DNA of 64,000 nt from CAKRJP01 sp963597615 (GTDB lineage: Bacteria; Bacillota; Clostridia; Lachnospirales; Lachnospiraceae), in the NCBI GenBank assembly GCA_963597615.1, contig CAVBQS010000024.1, positions 62,001 to 126,000 on the forward strand, given 5' to 3'. How positions within the stretch are numbered: the stretch's first letter is position 1; each line of letters starts with the position of its first letter. Below the pieces are notes generated by a model. That model saw nothing but the letters and a program-made list of their open reading frames with translations, was not told where the DNA came from and did no database searches. Positions 59,035-64,000 of the stretch are shown here, one piece after another. The translations under genes were made by a program, and so were the position numbers.

Positions 59035-59733
59035 ATGACTTTGAAAAAATGGGAGGAACTCCCCGCGCAAATGCGAAACGAAAAAGTGAAGCCATATTAT
59101 AAGCGACTGAGAAAGAGAGGCCTAAGTCTTAAGGTTAAGAGAGGTATCGATATAGCTGGCTCCGCAGTTCTTATTGTGCTATTGTCGCCTGTTATGGCAG
59201 GTCTTTCCGTAGCCATTAAGTTGGACAGCAAGGGCCCAGTCTTCTTCCGCCAGGAGCGTATTACCCAGTATGGCAGAAAGTATCGTATTTTTAAGTTCCG
59301 TACTATGGTGGCGGATGCGGATAAGAAGGGGCCTGCGGTGACTACCAGCGGGGATAGTCGTATTACCCGCATGGGAAATCTTCTTAGAAAATGTAGATTA
59401 GACGAGCTTCCTCAGCTTTTTAACGTTCTTCTTGGTGATATGAGTTTTGTTGGTACTAGGCCGGAAGTTAAAAAGTATGTGGAGGCCTACACAGAGGAAA
59501 TGTGGGCTACCCTTCTTTTGCCGGCAGGTATTACTTCCAAGACTAGTATTGTCTACAAGGACGAAGATGAGATTATGGAAAAATATATTTCCCAGGGAGA
59601 GGCTGTGGATGACGTTTATATTAAGAGGATTCTTCCGGATAAGATGAAACATAATTTAGCTTATCTAAAGCATTTTAGTGCTTTGGGAGATATTGGGATT
59701 ATGATTGAGACTGTGTTTGCTGTTCTTAGATAA
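59035..59733 (+). CDS. Short phosphoglycosyl transferase (PglC-like)
   Basis: A 232-aa monotopic initiating transferase moving a sugar-1-phosphate onto undecaprenyl phosphate. One re-entrant hydrophobic helix (about 38-62, GIDIAGSAVLIVLLSPVMAG) is followed by the catalytic core with FFRQERITQYGRKYRIFKFR, RLDELPQLFNVLLGDMSFVG and TRPEV. This is the compact form that in other bacteria often takes amino-dideoxy sugars such as diacetylbacillosamine, matching the dehydratase and aminotransferase upstream. GGAAGGAACATAGATT precedes the ATG. It is the second initiating enzyme in the window. Confidence 0.9.
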   Translation: MTLKKWEELPAQMRNEKVKPYYKRLRKRGLSLKVKRGIDIAGSAVLIVLLSPVMAGLSVAIKLDSKGPVFFRQERITQYGRKYRIFKFRTMVADADKKGPAVTTSGDSRITRMGNLLRKCRLDELPQLFNVLLGDMSFVGTRPEVKKYVEAYTEEMWATLLLPAGITSKTSIVYKDEDEIMEKYISQGEAVDDVYIKRILPDKMKHNLAYLKHFSALGDIGIMIETVFAVLR

Positions 59734-59785
59734 ACAGTTAGAAGTTCTGAGGGAAGGTCTTAAAAAGAGAAAATAGAGGTATTAT

Positions 59786-61018
59786 ATGTATAAGATAGCG
59801 GTTATTACTATGGGTGTTCGCCTGGATGATGAGAAGGGGTATACAAGATTTCGCTCGGTCTGTGAATTTCTGGCAGATGCGGGCTATGAGGTGGATCTTA
59901 TTACCACCACCTTCCAACACTGGGAGAAAGCCCAAAGGGATTTGGATAAGATAAAAAAAGAAGATTACAAATTCGGCATCAAATTTATCTATGAGCCAGG
60001 ATATAAGAAAAATATAGATTTAAGAAGAGTTAAGAGCCACAAGATTGCGGCTAAGAATTTGACAAAGCTTTTGGAGGAAGAAGGGGACTATGATCTTCTC
60101 TATGCAGAGATCCCTCCTAACGATGTGGCTTTGGCGGCAGCAGAGTATGCGAAGAAAAAGGGCATTCCTTTTGTGGCTGATGTTAATGACCTTTGGCCGG
60201 AGGCTATGCGAATGGTAGTGGATATTCCGGTAGTTAGCGATATCGTATTTTATCCACTGCTTCGAGATGCAGAAAAAGTATACAGCCTGGTATCCGGTGT
60301 TATTGGAACTTCTGATGAGTACAGAGATCGTCCATTTAAGAAAAAGAATCGCCCTATTCCAAGGGAAACCGTTTATGTAGGAAATGAGCTGGCAGTATTT
60401 GATAAGGGAGCAAAAGACCAGGCAAAGAATATCGAAAAGCCTGGAAATGAATTTTGGGTATCCTACGCAGGAACCATTGGAACCAGCTATGATATCCGAA
60501 CCATGGTTCTAGCTGGAGAGGAATTGAAGCGAAGAGGACGCAGCGATATCAAGATCAAGATTTTAGGAGACGGTCCTTTAAAGCCAGAGTTAGAGCAGCT
60601 GGCAAAGGATGTTCATGCAGATAATGTGGAATTTTTAGGTTATACCCCCTATGATCTTATGGCAGCCTATCTTACAGAGTCAGACGTGTTAGTCAACTCC
60701 TTTGTAAAGAAGGCGCCTCAGAGTATTGTTACAAAGATTGGGGATTATTTGGCAGCAGGAAAGGCTATGATCAATACCTGCATGAGTACGGAATTTCGCG
60801 GAAAAGTAAAACAAGATGGATTTGGATTTAATATTATGCCGGAGGACCCGGAGATTCTTGCTAATGCCATTGAGAAACTTTATACCCATGAAGAACGTCG
60901 CTTGGAAATGGGACGAAGAGCAAGACAGATTGCAGAAGAACAATTTGACCGCCCAAAATCCTACCGCAAGATTGAAGAGTTGATTCGCGGTTTGATTGAG
61001 GAAAATAAACGAGGCTAG
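59786..61018 (+). CDS. Glycosyltransferase family 4
   Basis: A 410-aa GT-B fold glycosyltransferase. The N-terminal Rossmann half (MYKIAVITMGVRLDDEKG with LYAEIPPNDVALAAAEYA) and the C-terminal half (ILGDGPLKPELEQLAKDV, VEFLGYTPYDLMAAYLTESD) are complete; the nucleotide-sugar region near ADVLVNSFVKKAPQSIVTK resembles WbuB-like enzymes that act second in repeat-unit assembly. GAGGTATTAT precedes the ATG. It follows the PglC-like gene by 52 nt. Specificity is unknown; GT4 retaining activity is expected. Confidence 0.88.
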   Translation: MYKIAVITMGVRLDDEKGYTRFRSVCEFLADAGYEVDLITTTFQHWEKAQRDLDKIKKEDYKFGIKFIYEPGYKKNIDLRRVKSHKIAAKNLTKLLEEEGDYDLLYAEIPPNDVALAAAEYAKKKGIPFVADVNDLWPEAMRMVVDIPVVSDIVFYPLLRDAEKVYSLVSGVIGTSDEYRDRPFKKKNRPIPRETVYVGNELAVFDKGAKDQAKNIEKPGNEFWVSYAGTIGTSYDIRTMVLAGEELKRRGRSDIKIKILGDGPLKPELEQLAKDVHADNVEFLGYTPYDLMAAYLTESDVLVNSFVKKAPQSIVTKIGDYLAAGKAMINTCMSTEFRGKVKQDGFGFNIMPEDPEILANAIEKLYTHEERRLEMGRRARQIAEEQFDRPKSYRKIEELIRGLIEENKRG

Positions 61019-61077
61019 GTTTTTGGGGAAGCAAGGGCCTGTGAAGAAACAGATAGATAGTTGAAAGGGAATTTGGA

Positions 61078-62667
61078 ATGGAAATTAATAAAACAAAATT
61101 TATTTGGCAGGAATATTTAGAACTTGCATTTAAAATCAGCTACATTTTGCTGGCTTTTGCTACCTATGTGACAGTTCTTTATATGTCACCGGCTCAGTCG
61201 ATTTTTGTAAAGCTTACTATGGCTTTAGGGGCTCTCGTGATTTTGCTTAGAGTCATTCGCTGGAAAGATTATAAGAACACGCCGGGCTTGATTCTTATGG
61301 TCCTCATGTGTCTTAGTCTTCTCCTGAGTACCTTTATGAATCGGCAATATGGAATGACCGATAATCTAAAGTGGTTAATCTGGATGGGAATCCAGTTTTT
61401 TGGACTTTATGCAATTCCCTTAAAACGGGAAAAAAGTCATGTTATATTTGAGTATAAGATTATCAGCTGCTTAGTTCTCGTTGCATCGGTAATAGGGGCC
61501 ATTGCCAGTCTTAAAATGTTGCCAGATTCTTATTCAGAATTTTTGACCACTGCCGATGGGGAGACTATTATTACAGGCTTTACCTGGGACCGCCTTTGGG
61601 GTGTTTATACAGATCCAAACTACGGAGCTATCATTAGTGTGATTGGAATTTTTATTGCTCTTGGATGGATCTTTATCAGCAGAAGAATTTTCGTAAGGAT
61701 TCTATGTGGTCTTGCTGTGGCAGCAGATTATGGATATATGACATTTGCAGATTCAAGAACTGCCTATGTAGCCTTGACGGTGGGCCTTGTATTTTTCTTT
61801 ATTAGTTTTTTTTACAAGAAGGCGAAAGAACAAGCCCGGGATTCTAAAGGAAAAAAACAGACCCTAAAAAATATGTCTCTTATTATGATTTTAGTTCTTT
61901 TTGTGGGAGTCTGTTACTTAGGAAGTTATACCTGGAAAGAAAATAACATCCAGTTCCAAGAGCAGATAGCCAAAGAGCAAGAAGAGGCTGAAAAGGAAGC
62001 TCTGGCAAAAGAGCAGGCAGAAGCGAAAAAAGCTGCAGAGAAAGCTTCTCAGGGCACTAGCCAAAATTCTACAGGCACCAGCACAAAAAACACAACAGGA
62101 AGCACAACAGGAAACACCAACAAGAATACATCTTCAAGTAGCAGTCAGAAAAAAGAGACTACTGAGGAAAAGGTTGTAACAGAACGTGAAAAGCAGTTGG
62201 AAGACGATGCCTCCAACGGAAGAATAAGCCTTTGGAAGAGTGCAGTTGAAGTATGGCAGACCAGTCCGATTTATGGAACCGGATATAGCACATTTGCAGA
62301 CTATGCCCAGGAAAATACACCAACTACCTATGCAGTTGATAATGCCCAGGGAGTCTACACCAGCCTACACAATGAGTTTTTCAATGTCTTGGCATACCAG
62401 GGAGGCCTAGGAGCAATTCTCTTTGTACTAATGCTTCTTAGACTTGTAGTTTACGTATTAAGAGGAGTCTTTGCCGGAAAGGAAATTAAAGAATTCGATC
62501 CAATCCCAATGATCTGTTGCGTAGGAAGTGTGGTAGTGGGAATGCTTTTCTTATTAGACGGCTTATATACTAATTCTGTCAGTGCAGCAGTTCTGTGGAT
62601 CTTTGGTGGTTATTTAGTAAACCTATCAGGACATAGAATCGAAGAAAAAGATCAAAAACAGGCTTAA
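61078..62667 (+). CDS. O-antigen ligase/polymerase (Wzy/WaaL-type) membrane protein
   Basis: Polymerises or ligates lipid-linked repeat units at the outer face; 529 aa with about twelve helices. The DSRTAYVALTVGLVFF segment near residue 224 and the large extracytoplasmic loop ending HNEFFNVLAYQGGLGAILF (about 438-456) are family marks. That loop carries an unusual insert of about 90 residues (from about 295 to 385): first a Lys/Glu/Ala helix, then a Thr/Ser/Asn-rich stretch, then more charge. AAAGGGAATTTGGA precedes the ATG. The insert may be a spacer through the wall; its role is unknown. Confidence 0.85.
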   Translation: MEINKTKFIWQEYLELAFKISYILLAFATYVTVLYMSPAQSIFVKLTMALGALVILLRVIRWKDYKNTPGLILMVLMCLSLLLSTFMNRQYGMTDNLKWLIWMGIQFFGLYAIPLKREKSHVIFEYKIISCLVLVASVIGAIASLKMLPDSYSEFLTTADGETIITGFTWDRLWGVYTDPNYGAIISVIGIFIALGWIFISRRIFVRILCGLAVAADYGYMTFADSRTAYVALTVGLVFFFISFFYKKAKEQARDSKGKKQTLKNMSLIMILVLFVGVCYLGSYTWKENNIQFQEQIAKEQEEAEKEALAKEQAEAKKAAEKASQGTSQNSTGTSTKNTTGSTTGNTNKNTSSSSSQKKETTEEKVVTEREKQLEDDASNGRISLWKSAVEVWQTSPIYGTGYSTFADYAQENTPTTYAVDNAQGVYTSLHNEFFNVLAYQGGLGAILFVLMLLRLVVYVLRGVFAGKEIKEFDPIPMICCVGSVVVGMLFLLDGLYTNSVSAAVLWIFGGYLVNLSGHRIEEKDQKQA

Positions 62668-62691
62668 AAAGTTTTTGAATGAGAGGTGTAT

Positions 62692-63813
62692 ATGAAAGTT
62701 CTTACAGGATTTATAATGGATGGAAAATCCGGTGGAATCGATAAATATTTGTTAAATGTGCTGGAGCAGGTTTCCGGCAATAATCTATCAAAAATCCAGG
62801 GGCCTATCACCCTGGATTTTCTCACAAACGAAGTAGACCCAGATTTAGAAGAAAAATTGGCAACCTACGGATCAAAAATCTATGCTATTCCAAACCTAAA
62901 ACACCCTAAGGGGCAATACGACAGGGTGCGAAAGATTTTGGAAGAGGGTGGGTATGATGCAGTCTATTTTAATATATCCACAGCCATCGACCTGATCGCA
63001 GCAAAAGCAGCCAAAGATGCAGGAATAAAGCGCCGTATGATTCACAGCCATTCCAGTGGAAATGACTGTGAAAGCAGTCTAAAGCGTTTTGTATTTGACA
63101 GCATCCATAAGACCTGCAAACACTTCCTTTACCGCTACGGAAATGAATTTTATGGATGTTCTATAAAAGCCGGAGATTGGCTCTTCCCAAGGAAAATTGT
63201 TAACTCAGATAATTTTAAAGTCATTCACAACGCCGTGGACCGAAAGAAATTCTCCTACGATCCGGAAGAAAGAGAAAAAATCCGGCAGGAACTAGGATGT
63301 AGTCCGGATGATTATATCTATGGCCATGTGGGAAATTTCTGCTATCAAAAGAACCACTACTTTCTATTAGAAATCTTTGACAAGATCCATAAAATCCAAC
63401 CAGAAGCCAAGCTATGGCTAGTGGGAGACGGCCCTAGATTTCAGGAAGTAAACAGACGCGTTAAGGAAATGGGCTTAGAAGACAGTGTGAAGCTGTTAGG
63501 ACGAAGAAGCGATGCCAATGCCCTCTATCAAGGAATGGACGCCTTCCTTCTCCCTTCTAACTTCGAAGGCCTTCCCATTGCCGGAATCGAAGCTCAGTCC
63601 GCAGGTCTCCCCTGCTATATGAGCGATACCATAACCAAAGAATCAAAAATCACCCAGAGCTGTTACTTCCTATCACTAAAGAAGAAACCAGACTACTGGG
63701 CAAAGAAAATCGTAGAAAACAAGAAAAAAAGAACCTGTGCCCATTACCTTGCAGGAGCTCAGGCCTACGACTTGGAAAGACAAACTCAGGAAATATGGAA
63801 CCTATTTAATTGA
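62692..63813 (+). CDS. Glycosyltransferase family 1/4
   Basis: A 373-aa GT-B glycosyltransferase. N-terminal MKVLTGFIMDGKSGGIDKYL; a His-rich centre MIHSHSSGND; then IHNAVDRKKF and the C-terminal nucleotide-sugar domain with VGNFCYQKNHYFLLEIF, WLVGDGPRFQEV and the E-x7-E-like region FEGLPIAGIEAQSAGLP. It resembles EpsF-type transferases. ATG 62692 sits behind GAGAGG; the GTG at 62686 is too close. Codons are richer in C near its 3' end. A 59-bp palindrome follows directly. Confidence 0.88.
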   Translation: MKVLTGFIMDGKSGGIDKYLLNVLEQVSGNNLSKIQGPITLDFLTNEVDPDLEEKLATYGSKIYAIPNLKHPKGQYDRVRKILEEGGYDAVYFNISTAIDLIAAKAAKDAGIKRRMIHSHSSGNDCESSLKRFVFDSIHKTCKHFLYRYGNEFYGCSIKAGDWLFPRKIVNSDNFKVIHNAVDRKKFSYDPEEREKIRQELGCSPDDYIYGHVGNFCYQKNHYFLLEIFDKIHKIQPEAKLWLVGDGPRFQEVNRRVKEMGLEDSVKLLGRRSDANALYQGMDAFLLPSNFEGLPIAGIEAQSAGLPCYMSDTITKESKITQSCYFLSLKKKPDYWAKKIVENKKKRTCAHYLAGAQAYDLERQTQEIWNLFN

Positions 63814-63818
63814 TTTTG

Positions 63819-63877
63819 CGTAACTATTTGGAACCATGCAAAACTGCGTTCTGCAAATGGGGGTCTGAATAGTTACG
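63819..63877. repeat. 59-bp palindromic element
   Basis: CGTAACTATT (63819-63828) and AATAGTTACG (63868-63877) are exact inverted arms; inside, GGAACC can pair with GGGTCT around one mismatch, and TGCA words pair near the centre. No T tract follows. It sits between two glycosyltransferase genes and looks like a dispersed intergenic palindrome rather than a terminator. Confidence 0.5.
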
Positions 63878-63897
63878 ATTTTGATAAGGAAGACGAC

Positions 63898-64000
63898 ATG
63901 AGCAAAGTAAGTATAGTTGTCCCCATCTACAAGGTAGAACCATATCTACACCGCTGCGTAGATAGCCTCCGAAAGCAAAGCCACCAAAATCTGGAAATTA
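63898..64000 (+). CDS. Glycosyltransferase family 2, 3' end cut by the window
   Basis: Only the first 34 residues are in the window: MSKVSIVVPIYKVEPYLHRC then VDSLRKQSHQNLEI. This is the standard GT2 opening (S-I-V-V-P-x-Y-x-x-E-x-Y-L). AAGGAAGACGAC precedes the ATG. It continues the polysaccharide cluster beyond the window end. Confidence 0.8.
   Translation, partial: MSKVSIVVPIYKVEPYLHRCVDSLRKQSHQNLEI

Noticed and set aside
1..64000. CRISPR arrays, tRNA, rRNA, IS elements, prophage
   Set aside because: No regularly spaced repeats, tRNA cloverleafs, rRNA segments, transposase or integrase sequences were recognised by eye; a dedicated scan would be more sensitive.

Overview
The window reads as a chromosomal segment of a Gram-positive anaerobe of class Clostridia, most likely family Lachnospiraceae (Blautia-like). 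This rests on the long divergent Prs, the short archaeal/eukaryotic-type ProRS, the feoA-feoA-feoB cluster with tiny Cys-rich membrane proteins, an AGGAGG-type ribosome binding site before nearly every gene, and protein sequences that read like that family. The species cannot be fixed from sequence alone. No rRNA, tRNA, CRISPR array, transposase or prophage gene was seen.

Layout. 1-9.2 kb: housekeeping genes (prs 3' part, proS, cca, hup, rqcP, divIC, tilS-hpt-ftsH). 9.3-11.3 kb: a GH13 alpha-glycosidase. 11.5-19.2 kb: rpoB-rpoC from its own promoter, without rplJ/rplL directly upstream. 19.3-23.6 kb: an iron-uptake operon behind a consensus promoter with two Fur-box-like sites. It encodes a Fur-like protein lacking its metal/dimer domain, two FeoA, FeoB, and four small membrane or Cys-rich proteins. 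23.7-24.8 kb: an M24 peptidase. 24.9-29.5 kb: the str operon (rpsL, rpsG, fusA) and tuf. 29.7-35.8 kb: an Old-Yellow-Enzyme-type flavo-Fe/S oxidoreductase, a Crp/Fnr regulator, and a beta-glucoside PTS with its 6-phospho-beta-glucosidase.

35.8-43.0 kb (minus strand) is the most unusual block. One compact operon encodes a membrane GGDEF-like protein with a degenerate active site, an ECF-type sigma factor, a candidate membrane anti-sigma factor, a transglutaminase-like lipoprotein, a PilC/GspF platform protein, four small pilin- or pseudopilin-like membrane proteins, and a PilT-type ATPase. It looks like a stripped-down type IV pilus / type II secretion-like machine with its own regulators. No PilB/GspE, PilM-N-O or prepilin peptidase is present in the window.

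43.0-46.5 kb: signal peptidase I, a LysR regulator, a remnant of a HigA-type antitoxin, and O-acetylhomoserine sulfhydrylase. 46.7-64.0 kb: mostly a surface-polysaccharide region, interrupted by a hypothetical gene and the carbon-starvation transporter cstA. It holds two different initiating phosphoglycosyl transferases, a DUF6020-type membrane protein, an LCP ligase, a nucleotide-sugar 4,6-dehydratase, a DegT aminotransferase, four glycosyltransferases (the last cut by the window end) and an O-antigen ligase/Wzy-type polymerase with a long charged insert. Together they could make a nucleotide sugar, prime a lipid carrier, extend a repeat unit, polymerise it and attach it to the wall. Three palindromic intergenic elements lie in this part.
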